A stretch of DNA of 64,000 bases, taken from Yersinia thracica (GTDB lineage: Bacteria; Pseudomonadota; Gammaproteobacteria; Enterobacterales; Enterobacteriaceae). Within the stretch, counting starts at the first letter, position 1; the number at the start of each line of letters is the position of its first letter. The DNA is taken from NCBI RefSeq assembly GCF_902170565.1, contig NZ_CABHXX010000121.1, forward strand, positions 1 to 64,000. The letters are read 5' to 3'. Positions 39,154 through 49,881 of this stretch are shown piece by piece. The position numbers and the translations under genes are program-made. Below the pieces are notes generated by a model. That model made no database searches. It saw nothing but the letters and a program-made list of their open reading frames with translations, and was not told the DNA's origin.

Positions 39154-39256
39154 AATATACAATCATTAAATATAACATTGATTCATGTCGCTTATAGTAA
39201 AAGAAAAAAATCCTGAGTTTTATGACGCATCCATTTTCTCGACATACTGTGCAAAT

Positions 39257-39286
39257 TGACAATGTATTGGGACTGACAATGTATTG
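39257..39286. repeat. 17-bp-period direct repeat
   Basis: TGACAATGTATTG occurs at 39257-39269 and 39274-39286. It is one of several short duplications with a 17-19 base period in this window. Confidence 0.85.
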
Positions 39287-39751
39287 AGTGAGATTGCTCC
39301 GAAATAATATTGCGAGGTATTTCACTGAACCAATAATAGCCACATTCCATTTCCCATTTCATCGCCATCTTAAAAGCCATAATAATGGTCTACCATGACC
39401 GCATTTTATAAAAAACAACTTCACTTGATAAAAAATGACCACATTTGATAGAAATTAATGGTTTTTATGGGCGACGCCGTACTGACATAAAGCCAACTTT
39501 ATTGCTGAAAAAATACACAACTCAATCACGTCAGTGATATACACCAAATATAAGCTGGTCGGGGCTAGCGAATAAGCAGAAGTTATGCTGTAATTTCTGG
39601 CAAGTTTGGCGTCATTATGGCGTTATAGTTTCAATATATTGATACGGATAGATTTCTTTTTATATTACCTATAACATGCTTGGGAACATCAGAATATTGT
39701 ACCTCGAATGATATTTCGGGGATTAACGCAGCTGAAACTGAGTCAGGATAG

Positions 39752-40438
39752 ATGTCACAATCGCCAATTGAGTTAAAAGGCAGTAGTTTTACCCTATCGG
39801 TCATTCATTTACATGATTCACGACCGGAGGTAATCCGTCAGGCATTACAGGAAAAGGTAGAACAAGCGCCTGCTTTCCTGAAAAACGCCCCTGTTGTGAT
39901 TAACGTTGCAACGTTACCTAACGGTGCTAACTGGAAAGATCTCCAACAGGCTGTCACTTCAGCGGGTCTGCGTATTGTTGGCATCAGTGGTTGTCAGGAT
40001 GAACGTCAAAAACGTGCAATAGCACGGGCAGGTTTGCCGTTACTGAGCGAAGGTAAAGGCCAGAAAGTGGCACCAGAGCCAGTTATCAGCCCGCCGGAAA
40101 ATGTTCCTACCAAGACACGAATTATCAACACGCCTGTCCGTTCCGGCCAACAGATTTATGCCCGCAATTGCGATTTGATTGTTATCAGCAGTGTCAGCGC
40201 CGGAGCTGAATTAATTGCCGACGGCAATATTCACATCTATGGAATGATGCGAGGTCGTGCGCTAGCAGGTGCATCCGGTGATGCGCAGTGCCAGATTTTT
40301 TGCACGCATCTGGGGGCTGAACTAGTCTCTATCGCAGGACAGTACTGGTTGAGTGACCAGATCCCCAGTAGTTATGTTGGTCAAGCTGCGCGTTTGCATC
40401 TGCTGGATAACGCATTAACTATACAACCTTTAAATTAA
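39752..40438 (+). CDS. minC: Septum site-determining protein MinC
   Basis: MinC inhibits FtsZ polymerisation and, carried by MinD, blocks septum formation near the poles. It has 228 residues. The N-terminal FtsZ-inhibiting domain runs to about residue 105, a Pro-rich linker follows ([17 protein letters not shown]), and the C-terminal beta-helix that binds MinD has [20 protein letters not shown]. First gene of the minCDE operon, with 25 bases to minD. Confidence 0.97.
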   Translation: MSQSPIELKGSSFTLSVIHLHDSRPEVIRQALQEKVEQAPAFLKNAPVVINVATLPNGANWKDLQQAVTSAGLRIVGISGCQDERQKRAIARAGLPLLSEGKGQKVAPEPVISPPENVPTKTRIINTPVRSGQQIYARNCDLIVISSVSAGAELIADGNIHIYGMMRGRALAGASGDAQCQIFCTHLGAELVSIAGQYWLSDQIPSSYVGQAARLHLLDNALTIQPLN

Positions 40439-40463
40439 GCCCTTTTGACAAGGAATCCATTTC

Positions 40464-41276
40464 ATGGCACGCATTATTGTTGTTACATCGGGTAAAGGGG
40501 GCGTTGGCAAGACCACATCAAGCGCGGCTATCGCAACCGGCTTGGCCCAAAAAGGTAAAAAAACCGTTGTTATCGATTTCGATATCGGTCTACGGAACCT
40601 GGACTTGATTATGGGATGTGAACGCCGGGTAGTTTACGATTTTGTTAATGTGATTCAAGGTGATGCAACCTTGAACCAGGCATTAATAAAAGATAAGCGC
40701 ACAGATAATTTGTATATTCTGCCCGCCTCTCAGACCCGAGACAAAGACGCCCTGACCAAAGAGGGTGTTGAAAAGATTTTAAACGATCTTGGCGAAATGA
40801 ATTTCGAGTTCGTGGTATGTGATTCGCCGGCGGGTATTGAAAGCGGCGCGTTGATGGCGCTGTATTTTGCTGACGAAGCCGTCATCACCACTAACCCTGA
40901 AGTTTCCTCAGTCCGTGACTCAGACCGTATCCTTGGCATATTGTCATCCAAGTCGCGCCGAGCAGAGAGAGGCCAGGAACCAATTAAAGAACATCTGCTG
41001 TTGACCCGCTACAATCCAGGGCGTGTTAATCGCGGCGATATGCTTAGCATGGAAGATGTCCTCGATATTCTGAGGATCCCACTGGTTGGCGTTATTCCAG
41101 AAGATCAGTCAGTACTGCGCGCCTCGAACCAAGGTGAGCCTGTGATTCTGGACAAAGAGTCAGATGCCGGTAAAGCTTATGACGATACCGTTGACCGTTT
41201 GCTAGGAGAAGAACGCCCCTTCCGCTTCATTGAAGAAGAGAAGAAGGGCTTCCTGAAACGCCTTTTTGGGGGATAA
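40464..41276 (+). CDS. minD: Septum site-determining ATPase MinD
   Basis: A membrane-cycling ParA/Mrp-type ATPase of 270 residues that recruits MinC and oscillates between poles with MinE. The deviant Walker A motif is SGKGGVGKTT (signature Lys11 and Lys16). The C-terminal membrane-targeting amphipathic helix is KKGFLKRLFGG. minE begins four bases past the stop codon. Confidence 0.98.
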   Translation: MARIIVVTSGKGGVGKTTSSAAIATGLAQKGKKTVVIDFDIGLRNLDLIMGCERRVVYDFVNVIQGDATLNQALIKDKRTDNLYILPASQTRDKDALTKEGVEKILNDLGEMNFEFVVCDSPAGIESGALMALYFADEAVITTNPEVSSVRDSDRILGILSSKSRRAERGQEPIKEHLLLTRYNPGRVNRGDMLSMEDVLDILRIPLVGVIPEDQSVLRASNQGEPVILDKESDAGKAYDDTVDRLLGEERPFRFIEEEKKGFLKRLFGG

Positions 41277-41279
41277 ACC

Positions 41280-41549
41280 ATGGCTTTGTTAGACTTTTTT
41301 CTGTCCCGCAAAAAACCGACAGCCAATATAGCCAAGGAACGGCTGCAAATTATCGTCGCTGAGCGTCGTCGTGGGGACAGTGAGCCCCATTATTTGCCTG
41401 ACTTGAAACGCGATATTTTGGCGGTTATTTGTAAATATATTCAGATCGATCCTGAAATGCTGCATGTGCAATTTGAGCAGAAAGGAGATGATATTTCGGT
41501 GCTTGAACTTAACGTGACATTACCGGAAACGGAAGAAACGCCTAAATGA
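41280..41549 (+). CDS. minE: Cell division topological specificity factor MinE
   Basis: An 89-residue protein that stimulates the MinD ATPase and drives pole-to-pole oscillation, placing division at mid-cell. The N-terminal [30 protein letters not shown] is the membrane- and MinD-binding part and the remainder is the dimerising domain. It is the last gene of minCDE and is followed by a strong terminator. Confidence 0.97.
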
Positions 41550-41562
41550 TTTCTTCGCAATA

Positions 41563-41599
41563 ACTATCCCCTGTATTTATTTACAGGGGTAGTTTTTTA
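41563..41599 (+). terminator. Intrinsic terminator of minCDE
   Basis: CCCCTGT and ACAGGGG, extended past a one-base bulge by ACTA/TAGT, form the stem, followed by TTTTTT. It starts 14 bases past the minE stop. Confidence 0.93.
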
Positions 41600-41762
41600 G
41601 TTGACTGTATATATATCCAGTCATATTCTCGTTATATTCATCCACTATAAATATACCCACCAGGATAAGATCATTCTTCTTCTCTATTTGGGCTATTTAT
41701 AAACGAGTGATAAATTAAAACTCAAACACCCAGAGTGAAGTCTCCCCCACCCTGAATATCCA

Positions 41763-42884
41763 TTAATATTGCTGTAAAATCTCAGTCAATGCTGGCGACA
41801 ATAATTCACCGCGCCAACCACTTAATAATTCAGGCTGAGTTTCTGTTAATTTCAATTTCCAATGCCAACTGAGTAATTGGTTTATTTGGCGGCGTGATGC
41901 CAGTAACTCACTGCTTAGCCCGCTGCGCTCACTAACAGAGGCAATAAGTGCTTTAATATCTTTAAAGACTTTCTTGTAACCCGGCTGATCAATCAGATTA
42001 ATAACCGGTGGCGGCAGTTGATCCTCAGGGACGGCATTACCTTCAGCCACCAGCGCCAGCAAGGTGCGGCCATGATAGCGAATCTCCTGCCCACTTAAAC
42101 CTAGTGAGTCCAGCTCACCCAGCGAGGTTGGCTGATAACGGGCAACTTGCCATAGGTTCTCTTCGCGAACAACAAAGTTCACCGCCAGGTCGCGCTCACG
42201 AGCTTGACGCAAGCGCCATGACGCCAGCTTTTGCAGACAAGCCAACTGACGGCCACGCAACTGCCAGGCATTGGTGATTTCGCGATAAGCTAATTCAGGG
42301 TCGAGTGTTTCACTGCGACGGCGACACAACAGCTCACACTCGTCAATAGCGGCGTCCATACGCCCGGCAGCTTCGGTCGCCTCAACCAATTTAGCGGCCA
42401 ACGGCAACAAATAAAATACGTCCGCAGCGGCATAATCACACTGTTTTTCACTCAGAGGCCGAGCAATCCAATCGGTCCGAGATTCACTTTTATCTAATTC
42501 GATACCTTCAAACTCATTCACCAACATGGCAAAACCACAAGATAATGAACGGCCAGAAAATGCGGCCAATACCTGGGTATCAATCATCGGCGTGGGCATT
42601 ATTTCAAAGGCATTTAAAAAGACTTCGAGATCTTCACTACCCGCATGCAGATATTTAACCACATTCAAATCTTGCAGCAACTCACGGAAAGGTTGCCACT
42701 GCGTAATGGGCAAAGGATCAATGAGTGAAAGTTGTTCACCGTCATACAGTTGAATCAGGCCCAACTGAGGATAGTAGGTGCGGGTTCTGACAAACTCTGT
42801 ATCCAGCGCAACATGGGCATGTGTTCGGGCTTGTTCGCAGACCTGCTGCAAGGCACTGTCGGTCGTGATCAACTGATAATTCAA
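41763..42884 (-). CDS. rnd: Ribonuclease D
   Basis: A 3'-5' exoribonuclease for tRNA 3' maturation. It has 373 residues: a DEDD exonuclease domain at about 1-170 (ALDTEFVRTRTYYP; LHAGSEDLEVF; DTQVLAAF; CDYAAADVFYLLPL) and two HRDC domains. The start codon is TTG at 42882-42884, as in E. coli rnd, where UUG use is established. It lies 98 bases downstream of the fadD stop on the same strand, with a hairpin between. Confidence 0.95.
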   Translation of the reverse strand: MNYQLITTDSALQQVCEQARTHAHVALDTEFVRTRTYYPQLGLIQLYDGEQLSLIDPLPITQWQPFRELLQDLNVVKYLHAGSEDLEVFLNAFEIMPTPMIDTQVLAAFSGRSLSCGFAMLVNEFEGIELDKSESRTDWIARPLSEKQCDYAAADVFYLLPLAAKLVEATEAAGRMDAAIDECELLCRRRSETLDPELAYREITNAWQLRGRQLACLQKLASWRLRQARERDLAVNFVVREENLWQVARYQPTSLGELDSLGLSGQEIRYHGRTLLALVAEGNAVPEDQLPPPVINLIDQPGYKKVFKDIKALIASVSERSGLSSELLASRRQINQLLSWHWKLKLTETQPELLSGWRGELLSPALTEILQQY

Positions 42885-42924
42885 AACGTGATTCTCTATA
42901 AGTCGTTAGTGCTATGGCAAACAC

Positions 42925-42952
42925 AACAACGCCGGTGATAACCGGCGTTGTT
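42925..42952 (-). terminator. Perfect hairpin between fadD and rnd
   Basis: AACAACGCCGGT and ACCGGCGTTGTT form a 12-bp perfect stem with a 4-base loop, 30 bases past the fadD stop. On the minus strand the flank is GTTGTTGTGTTTG, not a pure T-run, so termination would be partial. Confidence 0.65.
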
Positions 42953-42981
42953 GATGATGATTGAGTGACTCTCATATTAAG

Positions 42982-44676
42982 TTAAGCCGCGTTTTGCTCG
43001 CTGGCTTTAGCCTTAACCTGTTCGTCACGCAGTTCCCGACGCAAAATTTTACCGACATTCGATTTCGGCAACTCGTCACGGAACTCTACTATTTTCGGTA
43101 CTTTATACCCTGTGAGGTAGCGGCGGCAATGGGTTAGCAACTCTTCCTGCGTCAATGTGGCATCTTTTTTCACGACAAACAATTTTACTGTCTCACCGGA
43201 AACCTCATTAGGCACCCCTACCACCGCAGACTCCAGCACTTTCGCATGTAACGCCACCACATCTTCAATCTCATTGGGGTAGACGTTAAAACCGGAAACC
43301 AGAATCATATCCTTTTTGCGGTCAACAATTCGCAAGAAACCTTGTTCATCTATCGTCGCGATATCACCTGTTGCCAGCCATCCCTGTTTTAGGACTTCAT
43401 CGGTCGCTTCGGGCCGCTGCCAATAGCCTAACATAACTTGAGGCCCACGCACCCACAGTTCGCCCGGCTCACCCAAAGCAACCTCGTTACCCTCATCATC
43501 AACCAGCCGAACATCGGTAGAGGGTACAGGCAGGCCAATACTGCCGCTGTAATGTTTCAAATCATAAGGGTTGCCAGTGACTAACGGCGAACACTCGGTT
43601 AAACCATAGCCTTCCAGTAAATGTTTCCCGGTCAACTTTTCCCACTTTTCGGCCACAGCTTTCTGTACCGGCATCCCGCCGCCGACAGAAAGGCGCAAAG
43701 TGGAGAAGTCTAATTTGGTGAATTCCTCATTATTTAACAGCGCATTAAATAATGTGTTTACCCCGGTCATCGCCGTGAATGGGTAGCGACTGAGCTCTTT
43801 CACCATGCCCGGTATATCACGCGGGTTAGTTATCAATAAACTGCGGCCGCCCAGTTCGATAAATAGCAGGCAGTTCATGGTCAACGCAAAAATGTGATAG
43901 AGCGGTAGCGCCGTCACCACCAGCTCATGGCCTGGTAGTAACAATGGTGCATAGGCCGCTTTAGCCTGTTCCAGGTTCGATTGCATGTTACGATGGGTCA
44001 ACATTGCCCCTTTCGCCACGCCAGTAGTGCCGCCGGTATATTGCAAGAATGCCATATCTGTATTGATGACATCCGGCTTCACATATTGCATGCGGCGGCC
44101 TTTCTGTAAGGCCGTGCGGAATGAAATGGCATCGGGCAAATAGTATTTTGGCACCAGCCGCTTGATGTATTTCACCACGAAATTGACCAGTGTCCCTTTC
44201 GCCGTCGACAACTGATCGCCCATACGCGTTAAAATAACGTGCTTAACTTGGGTCTTAAACACGATTTTTTCCAATGTATGGGCAAAGTTGGAAACAATAA
44301 CGATAGCCGCTGCGCCACTATCATTGAGCTGATGCTCCAGCTCTCGTGGGGTATACAGTGGGTTAACATTCACCACAACCATGCCAGCACGCAGAATACC
44401 AAACAAAGCAATAGGATATTGCAGCAGGTTAGGCATCATCAATGCAACGCGATCGCCTTTTTGCAATCCCAGACCTTGCTGTAGATAGGCGGCGAAAGCA
44501 CGGCTACGCTCTTCCAGCTTACGGAAGGTCATCACCTCCCCCATATTGATAAACGCAGGTTGGTCCGCATAACGCAACGCGGCATTCTCAAACATTTCCA
44601 CCAAAGAAGAATAGCGATCCGGGTCAATTTCTGCGGGGACATCTGCCGGGTATCGCTTTAGCCATACTTTTTCCAA
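42982..44676 (-). CDS. fadD: Long-chain fatty acid--CoA ligase
   Basis: FadD activates imported long-chain fatty acids to acyl-CoA at the inner membrane, feeding beta-oxidation and providing the FadR ligand. I place the start at the TTG at 44676: it follows AGGAG by seven bases and gives [14 protein letters not shown], matching E. coli FadD, which also uses TTG; the result is 564 residues. The upstream ATG at 44721 adds 15 unmatched residues. The AMP-binding motif [13 protein letters not shown] and the FACS signature [20 protein letters not shown] are intact. A FadR operator lies upstream. Confidence 0.95.
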   Translation of the reverse strand: MEKVWLKRYPADVPAEIDPDRYSSLVEMFENAALRYADQPAFINMGEVMTFRKLEERSRAFAAYLQQGLGLQKGDRVALMMPNLLQYPIALFGILRAGMVVVNVNPLYTPRELEHQLNDSGAAAIVIVSNFAHTLEKIVFKTQVKHVILTRMGDQLSTAKGTLVNFVVKYIKRLVPKYYLPDAISFRTALQKGRRMQYVKPDVINTDMAFLQYTGGTTGVAKGAMLTHRNMQSNLEQAKAAYAPLLLPGHELVVTALPLYHIFALTMNCLLFIELGGRSLLITNPRDIPGMVKELSRYPFTAMTGVNTLFNALLNNEEFTKLDFSTLRLSVGGGMPVQKAVAEKWEKLTGKHLLEGYGLTECSPLVTGNPYDLKHYSGSIGLPVPSTDVRLVDDEGNEVALGEPGELWVRGPQVMLGYWQRPEATDEVLKQGWLATGDIATIDEQGFLRIVDRKKDMILVSGFNVYPNEIEDVVALHAKVLESAVVGVPNEVSGETVKLFVVKKDATLTQEELLTHCRRYLTGYKVPKIVEFRDELPKSNVGKILRRELRDEQVKAKASEQNAA

Positions 44677-44753
44677 GGTAGCGCTCCTGAAATTATTATG
44701 AGTCACCAGATAGGCTGGCAAACTTATTTACACCAGAACTTTAACAATATTTT

Positions 44754-44770
44754 AACTCAGCTTACCAGTT
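44754..44770. promoter_or_regulatory. FadR operator of fadD
   Basis: On the fadD strand the sequence is AACTGGTAAGCTGAGTT, agreeing with the FadR consensus AACTGGTCNGACNTGTT in the left half and with the E. coli fadD operator in the right half. It lies about 78 bases before the TTG start. A weaker similar stretch, TCTGGTGTAAATAAGTT, is at 44722-44738. Confidence 0.8.
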
Positions 44771-44966
44771 TGCTTTTAAACAATTTTGAGGTTGGGATAT
44801 ACATCACTATTTTTTGGCGCTGAGATCATAAAAATAATCAAGCCAGTTAATGCTGATGGAAAAAATAACAACAAAATCAATGTATTAATCTGACCGAATA
44901 ACATTTACAACCTAACTAACTGATCATAAATAACTTTTACATCCACGCAACCTAAAGCAAATGTAA

Positions 44967-44990
44967 AAGGGCGCTGAATTCAGCGCCCTT
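44967..44990 (-). terminator. Terminator of the Slp-family gene
   Basis: AAGGGCGCTG and CAGCGCCCTT form a perfect 10-bp stem with an AATT loop; on the minus strand it is followed by TT and AC, i.e. CCCTTTTAC. It is 50 bases past the stop of the gene at 45041. Confidence 0.85.
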
Positions 44991-45040
44991 CTCGATTAAC
45001 CCTATAGTCTATATCGCCCAACAGCCATGGAACTCTCTCA

Positions 45041-45646
45041 CTACTCCGTCACAATGGTTTGTATCGGTGCTGGCCCTGGATTGTACCAACCACCCCATCC
45101 TGGCCCCCACATTCCGGGGTGACGATAACCCCAAGGGTCCATCATGGGTGGCATTAACACTTGCTGCTCAATATGCCAGCGCTTATAGCCCGTGGCATTC
45201 ATTACCACGAAATCATAAGGTGTCTGGCCAATTTTACCCGCTTCAACACCGGTAATTGGCCCAACAACAGTGACAAGATGCCCACGGAAATCGACGGGTT
45301 CAAGGAAACCATTCACATAAGCAATGACTCGGCCCTGTGAAGGTTCGCCCAAAATAGGTCTGGCCCCCGAATCTAACGGCACACTGGCAATTTCAAGCCG
45401 GGTGCGATGCGCTTCGTTGGTCACACTAATCACTGTTCCACCAAAACGTGCTTCCTGACCAATAAAAACCTTGGGATCAGTGCGAACCAAGTTAAGATTT
45501 TGCTGCGGTGTCGCGGTCGTGCCCTGAATCGCCGGTGGGATCGTGACACAGCCGGAAAGTAGCAAAGCGCTCAATCCTAGCCAGCCATAGCGCCATTTAC
45601 GACTTCTGTTCTGGGTAGATTGAGCTGTTGATGTGTTTATCGCCAT
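45041..45646 (-). CDS. yeaY: Slp-family outer-membrane lipoprotein YeaY
   Basis: A 201-residue Slp-type lipoprotein. The N-terminal basic stretch is followed by a hydrophobic run and lipobox LLLSGC (Cys near residue 33). The mature domain has [15 protein letters not shown] and the C-terminus is rich in Trp, Gly and Pro ([20 protein letters not shown]), unlike the rest. E. coli YeaY is sigma-E dependent and lies in the same place, between fadD and tsaB. The role is unknown. Confidence 0.9.
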   Translation of the reverse strand: MAINTSTAQSTQNRSRKWRYGWLGLSALLLSGCVTIPPAIQGTTATPQQNLNLVRTDPKVFIGQEARFGGTVISVTNEAHRTRLEIASVPLDSGARPILGEPSQGRVIAYVNGFLEPVDFRGHLVTVVGPITGVEAGKIGQTPYDFVVMNATGYKRWHIEQQVLMPPMMDPWGYRHPGMWGPGWGGWYNPGPAPIQTIVTE

Positions 45647-45745
45647 AGCATGCTGCTCCTTATCCTATCGCTATCTTAATATTTTAGACTCTCATCAGGA
45701 TGATAAGTTGTTAAATATTTCAAGCTACCGCGATATTGGCCAGTT

Positions 45746-46444
45746 CTAGCGGCCCGGCAGTTTTTTCCAAGTCACTTCATTGCGCAGGTAGACTGGCTCA
45801 GCATTTTCTACACGGACAACCTGCCCATTCGCCCATGATGATAACGCCAACGGCAACATATCTTCAGCATGCGGCAAGGTTATTTCACCGTCAGTCAGCA
45901 CCATACCGCTGCCGCTAATCAGGTCAGGATACGTCTGCCAGCCGGTGCCCACAGTGGCCCAAGTGCCACTCAATGCTTGAGCATGCTCCAGCGCTTGTGG
46001 CGGTGTCATCACCGCTTCACTCGCGTCGCCGCGCCACTGCCCTTGGTCATTGCGCTCAAACTCGCCCCAATAAACCTCGCCCATGCGCGCATCTATCGCC
46101 GCTAATACGCGGGTGCTCCCCGTCAAACGAAACGCCCCCTGAGCCATGGTTTGCAAGGTAGAAACGCCAATCATCGGTAAATCAGCGCCCAATGCCAGCC
46201 CCTGACCAATCCCAATACCAATTCTTACACCGGTAAAACTGCCAGGACCGCGACCAAAAGCCAGTGCATCGAGTTGTTGCAGTGATAAGCCCGACTCCGC
46301 CAGCACTTGCTGCACCATCGGTAAAATTCGTTGGGTATGTTCTCGTGGACAAAGCTCAAATATGGCCTGAACTTCGCCATTGTTCCAGAGTGCGACAGAA
46401 CAAGCTTCTGTTGCGGTATCGATCGCTAAAATTCGCGTGGACAT
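45746..46444 (-). CDS. tsaB: tRNA threonylcarbamoyladenosine biosynthesis protein TsaB
   Basis: TsaB is the non-catalytic ASKHA-fold partner of TsaD, needed with TsaE to make t6A37 in ANN-decoding tRNAs. The start at 46444 ([20 protein letters not shown]) gives 232 residues (231 in E. coli). The conserved [20 protein letters not shown] motif is visible. The frame opens upstream to 46522, which would overlap yoaA; with the chosen start the two genes are separated by 74 bases. Confidence 0.95.
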   Translation of the reverse strand: MSTRILAIDTATEACSVALWNNGEVQAIFELCPREHTQRILPMVQQVLAESGLSLQQLDALAFGRGPGSFTGVRIGIGIGQGLALGADLPMIGVSTLQTMAQGAFRLTGSTRVLAAIDARMGEVYWGEFERNDQGQWRGDASEAVMTPPQALEHAQALSGTWATVGTGWQTYPDLISGSGMVLTDGEITLPHAEDMLPLALSSWANGQVVRVENAEPVYLRNEVTWKKLPGR

Positions 46445-46518
46445 GCCAACCTCGGCAGGAAAGGAAAATGAATTCAACACAGGGCGCGCATGATAGCACA
46501 CCTCTCCTCGCTTTTCCC

Positions 46519-48423
46519 TCAATCACGCTGTTTGAGAAAAGCGATAGCTTTCGCCAAATCACGGGTTCGGGGTGCGGGTGGTAAGCTATTGAGGAACATC
46601 GCGCCATAAGGGCGCATTACCAGCCGGTTATCGCAAATGACCAGCACACCGCGATCATCAATATCACGAATCAAACGCCCGACACCTTGCTTCAGAGTTA
46701 TCACTGCATCGGGTAATTGCACGTCATTGAACGGATCGCCGCCGCGCAGACGGCAATCTTCAATACGCGCTTTCAACAAAGGGTCATCCGGCGAGGTAAA
46801 CGGCAGTTTGTCGATAATAACGCAAGACAGGGCATCACCGCGCACATCGACCCCTTCCCAAAAGCTGCTAGTCGCCACCAACAGCGCATTACCCGCCGCC
46901 ACAAACTGCGCCAGCAGTTGCCCTTTGCTGGTTTCCCCTTGCACCAATACCGGCAATGTCATGCTGGCACGGAACTCTTCGGCCAACCCGCGCATCATCT
47001 GGTGCGAGGTACACAGGAAGAAACATCGCCCTTTGTTAGCATCAATCAAGGGCTTTAGCATCACCGCCAGTTTGCGTGCCGCCCCCGGCTCATTGGCGGA
47101 GGGCAAGTTACGCGGCACACACAATAATGCTTGATTGGCATAATCAAACGGGCTGGGCAGTAACAGCGTTTTGGCGTTGGTCAGCCCCAGCCGTGAGGTG
47201 AAATGTGATAATTGGTCATTCACCGACAGAGTGGCCGAGGTGAAAATCCAGGTTCCGGGTTTTTCTTCGATTAACTCGCGAAAGCGGTCAGAAACGGACA
47301 GTGGCGTGAGCGCCAGCACAAAATGCCGTGAATTACATTCATACCAATAACTGTAACCGGGGGTGAAGACATCTTTTAATCTTTTCAGGCGGTTGCGATA
47401 CACCGTCGCCCGCTCAAAGGCCGCATCCAACATGGCGCTGCGCCCCAGTGAAAGCTTCATCACGTCGTAGCACAGTTCCAGCGCATCATCGAGCAACAAC
47501 AGCGCCCGCTGAATAGCAGGTTGCTCCATCACATCGCGCAGATTACCGCGATAACCGGGATCTCCCAGCACCAAACGAAAATCTTGGGTACTTTGTGTCA
47601 ACCGGTCAGCACTTTTTTGCAATTGCGCCGAGTCACGCACTTCAGTGCGATAAGCAATAATGATATCTTTCGCCAGATCCATCAGTTGCCTGCTGGTCAA
47701 TTGCTGGCCGAAATATTGGCTGGCAATATCAGGTATTTGATGGGCCTCATCGAAAATCATCACATCGGCGGTGGGGATAAGCTCTGCAAAGCCACTCTCT
47801 TTCACCACCATATCCGCCAGGAATAAATGGTGGTTAACCACCACCACGTCAGCATCCATCGCCCGGCGGCGGGCTTTCACCACGAAGCACTCTTTATACA
47901 GCGGGCAATCACTGCCCAGACAATTATCATTGGTGCTGGTCACTAGCGGCCAGACAAAACTGTCTTCTGCAACTTCACCACAAGTGCTGATATCCCCGTC
48001 AACGGTTTCTGCCGACCAACCACGTAAGCGCACTAAATCCACTAATGTTTCACTGGCTAATTCGCCGCCCGCCAGTGATTGCTGCTCAAGCCGCTCCAGA
48101 CACAGGTAGTTTGATCGGCCTTTGAGTAACGCCAACTTTCCTTTATATTTTAAGGCGGTAGCGACAGTGGGCAGATCGCGGGAATACAGTTGATCCTGCA
48201 ATGCTTTGGAGCCGGTGGAGATAATGACTTTGCAATCAGCCCGTAACGCGGGTGCCAAATAAGCAAATGTTTTACCGGTACCCGTACCGGCCTCAACCAC
48301 TAGTTGTTGTTTGGCATCAATAGATTCACTGATGGCCGCAGCCATTTGGCGCTGAGACTCTCGGGGATTAAAACCTGTAATGGCCTGCGCTAATGCGCCG
48401 TCTGTTGCAAAATCGTCTGTCAC
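46519..48423 (-). CDS. yoaA: DinG-family ATP-dependent helicase YoaA
   Basis: An XPD/DinG-type superfamily 2 helicase of 634 residues, which in E. coli works with the DNA polymerase III chi subunit in repair of stalled forks. Walker A is [13 protein letters not shown] and the DEAH box is [11 protein letters not shown]. Four cysteines in the helicase core (CGEVAEDS...[12 protein letters not shown]) match the Fe-S cluster site of this family. The start codon is GTG. No LexA box was seen upstream. tsaB follows downstream. Confidence 0.94.
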   Translation of the reverse strand: MTDDFATDGALAQAITGFNPRESQRQMAAAISESIDAKQQLVVEAGTGTGKTFAYLAPALRADCKVIISTGSKALQDQLYSRDLPTVATALKYKGKLALLKGRSNYLCLERLEQQSLAGGELASETLVDLVRLRGWSAETVDGDISTCGEVAEDSFVWPLVTSTNDNCLGSDCPLYKECFVVKARRRAMDADVVVVNHHLFLADMVVKESGFAELIPTADVMIFDEAHQIPDIASQYFGQQLTSRQLMDLAKDIIIAYRTEVRDSAQLQKSADRLTQSTQDFRLVLGDPGYRGNLRDVMEQPAIQRALLLLDDALELCYDVMKLSLGRSAMLDAAFERATVYRNRLKRLKDVFTPGYSYWYECNSRHFVLALTPLSVSDRFRELIEEKPGTWIFTSATLSVNDQLSHFTSRLGLTNAKTLLLPSPFDYANQALLCVPRNLPSANEPGAARKLAVMLKPLIDANKGRCFFLCTSHQMMRGLAEEFRASMTLPVLVQGETSKGQLLAQFVAAGNALLVATSSFWEGVDVRGDALSCVIIDKLPFTSPDDPLLKARIEDCRLRGGDPFNDVQLPDAVITLKQGVGRLIRDIDDRGVLVICDNRLVMRPYGAMFLNSLPPAPRTRDLAKAIAFLKQRD

Positions 48424-48543
48424 ACTTTCTCTTCCGGGCGAAATCAGCGGTGATTATGCCAAGCCTAAGAGCCGGCGACCACACATTCTCGCGGCAAGCT
48501 ATGCTACCCTGATAGAAATTGACATTCACACAAGGGAGTGAAA

Positions 48544-48888
48544 ATGAGTATTGAGCGCATTAATCCAGAAAAACGTTGGTCGGACGCAGTTGTATTCAGC
48601 AACACAATCTATTACACCAGCGTTCCGGAAAATCTGGATGCAGACACCACAGCGCAGACAGCAAACACACTGGCGGCCATTGATATGATGCTGAATCAGC
48701 TCGGTTCAGATAAAGGCCGTATTTTGGATGCGACTATCTTTTTGGCTGATCAGGCCGACTTCGCGGCAATGAATGCCGCGTGGGATGCTTGGGTAGTTGA
48801 TGGCAATGCACCGGTACGCTGCACAGTCGAAGCTAAGCTAATGAATCCGAAGTATAAAGTTGAAATCAAAATCATTGCGGCTATTTGA
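48544..48888 (+). CDS. yoaB: RidA-family protein YoaB
   Basis: A 114-residue Rid/YER057c/UK114 trimeric protein; the best studied members hydrolyse reactive enamine/imine intermediates. The start at 48544 after GGGAGTGAAA gives the E. coli length; a GTG at 48538 is in frame. The Rid signature is visible as APVRCTVEAKLMNPKYKVEIKIIA, including the conserved Arg. It is divergent from yoaA and convergent with mdtI. Confidence 0.93.
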   Translation: MSIERINPEKRWSDAVVFSNTIYYTSVPENLDADTTAQTANTLAAIDMMLNQLGSDKGRILDATIFLADQADFAAMNAAWDAWVVDGNAPVRCTVEAKLMNPKYKVEIKIIAAI

Positions 48889-48958
48889 TTAGCCGCTAAA
48901 TTTCCTTGGTTTGTCTCAAACTAATCACAAAATGAATAGGTGGGGAAATGTACCGAAT

Positions 48959-48998
48959 GGGTCGTAGCGACGAAAGTCGCCGGAGCGCCCATCGGTGC
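48959..48998. repeat. 40-bp intergenic repeat, second copy
   Basis: It matches 12972-13011 at 38 of 40 positions in the same orientation and carries the same GCGAC-GAAA-GTCGC hairpin. It again lies between convergent genes, here yoaB and mdtI. Confidence 0.88.
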
Positions 48999-49020
48999 AG
49001 TCGCCCCGCCAGACTCCAGA

Positions 49021-49350
49021 TTAGGATAGCTTTATCATTACCATTCCTGCCAGTAACAAAATCAGGCCAATCCAGCCTTTATAATTCAGCCGCTGATTGA
49101 ACAAAATCCAACCCGCGGCCACAGTGGCGGCGATACCGAAACCGCCCCACAAGGCATAAGCCACTGATAATTCAATGCCTTTTACCGCTTGCGCCAAAGC
49201 ACTGAATGCCCCTAGCACTGACAACAATGATAAAATTCCCAACCATACCCGGCGAAAACCATCTGACATTTTCAGCAAAATATTGGCGATTATCTCCAGA
49301 ATCACCGCCAATATCAGAAAGGCAATATGATAAAACTCAAGCTGTTGCAT
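49021..49350 (-). CDS. mdtI: Spermidine export protein subunit MdtI
   Basis: A four-helix SMR-family membrane protein that forms the spermidine exporter with MdtJ. The start at 49350 ([12 protein letters not shown]) gives 109 residues, the E. coli length. The conserved membrane Glu is in [13 protein letters not shown], and [21 protein letters not shown] is the typical middle stretch. It overlaps the mdtJ end by 14 bases, so the two are translated in linked fashion. Confidence 0.94.
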   Translation of the reverse strand: MQQLEFYHIAFLILAVILEIIANILLKMSDGFRRVWLGILSLLSVLGAFSALAQAVKGIELSVAYALWGGFGIAATVAAGWILFNQRLNYKGWIGLILLLAGMVMIKLS

Positions 49351-49717
49351 GATGCTCACCCGAATTTCGGCTCGGACTGTTTGGTTTCTTTGGCTTACGA
49401 GTTCCTGATTTTACTAACATTATGCCGCCGATCAACGTCACTAAACCGGCAATTTTCAGTGGCGATAAACTTTCATCAAACCACAACACACTGAAAACAG
49501 TAATAATCAGGATGCCAATCCCTTCCCACAAAGCATAAGCCACCCCTAACGCGACTTTCTTCACCGCCAGCGCCAGCAATATATATGAGCCGGTAATCAT
49601 AAAATACATCACGATATGCCCGGTCATCTCACCACTGACACTGGCGTATTTCATTGATAATGTGCCGATAATCTCAGCAACAATCGCCAGACCTAAAAAT
49701 ATCCAATAAATCATCAT
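49337..49717 (-). CDS. mdtJ: Spermidine export protein subunit MdtJ
   Basis: The SMR partner of MdtI; the heterodimer relieves spermidine overload. Starting at 49717 ([20 protein letters not shown]) gives 126 residues with four hydrophobic helices and the membrane Glu in helix 1. The C-terminal tail ([22 protein letters not shown]) is a little longer than in E. coli. An unusually long leader, with a probable 32-codon leader ORF, lies upstream. Confidence 0.93.
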   Translation of the reverse strand: MMIYWIFLGLAIVAEIIGTLSMKYASVSGEMTGHIVMYFMITGSYILLALAVKKVALGVAYALWEGIGILIITVFSVLWFDESLSPLKIAGLVTLIGGIMLVKSGTRKPKKPNSPSRNSGEHHATA

Positions 49718-49881
49718 TCTTCTCCTAACACGCATAAATGCTCGCTAAGGTCTATTTGTTACGGTTATCCTAATTCGACGCCCCATTCACAGGGAATAGG
49801 CGTGCGCAGGCCGTAAGAAATAGAAACTCACTTGGCGTATAAATTTTTGTTAAAGTTATTAACTACGGAAGAAGAAAGACG

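Larger units (their letters stand above)
39093..39751. other. Long AT-rich region upstream of minC
   Basis: These 659 bases contain the Fur box (39135-39153), a 17-bp-period direct repeat (39257-39286) and no credible gene. Short minus-strand open frames at 39152-39380 lack ribosome sites and family likeness. The minC promoter must lie in the right part; AGGATAG precedes the minC ATG. Confidence 0.5.
44677..45040. other. fadD promoter region
   Basis: These 364 bases hold the FadR operator at 44754-44770 and the terminator at 44967-44990. The rest is AT-rich and shows no gene. Confidence 0.6.

Noticed and set aside
39152-39380. Two short minus-strand ORFs upstream of the Fur-box gene
   Set aside because: Low-complexity translations without start signals; the Fur box would lie just after them rather than before a promoter.
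48424-48543. Possible LexA box before the DinG-like helicase yoaA
   Set aside because: No CTG-N10-CAG palindrome of reasonable quality is present.
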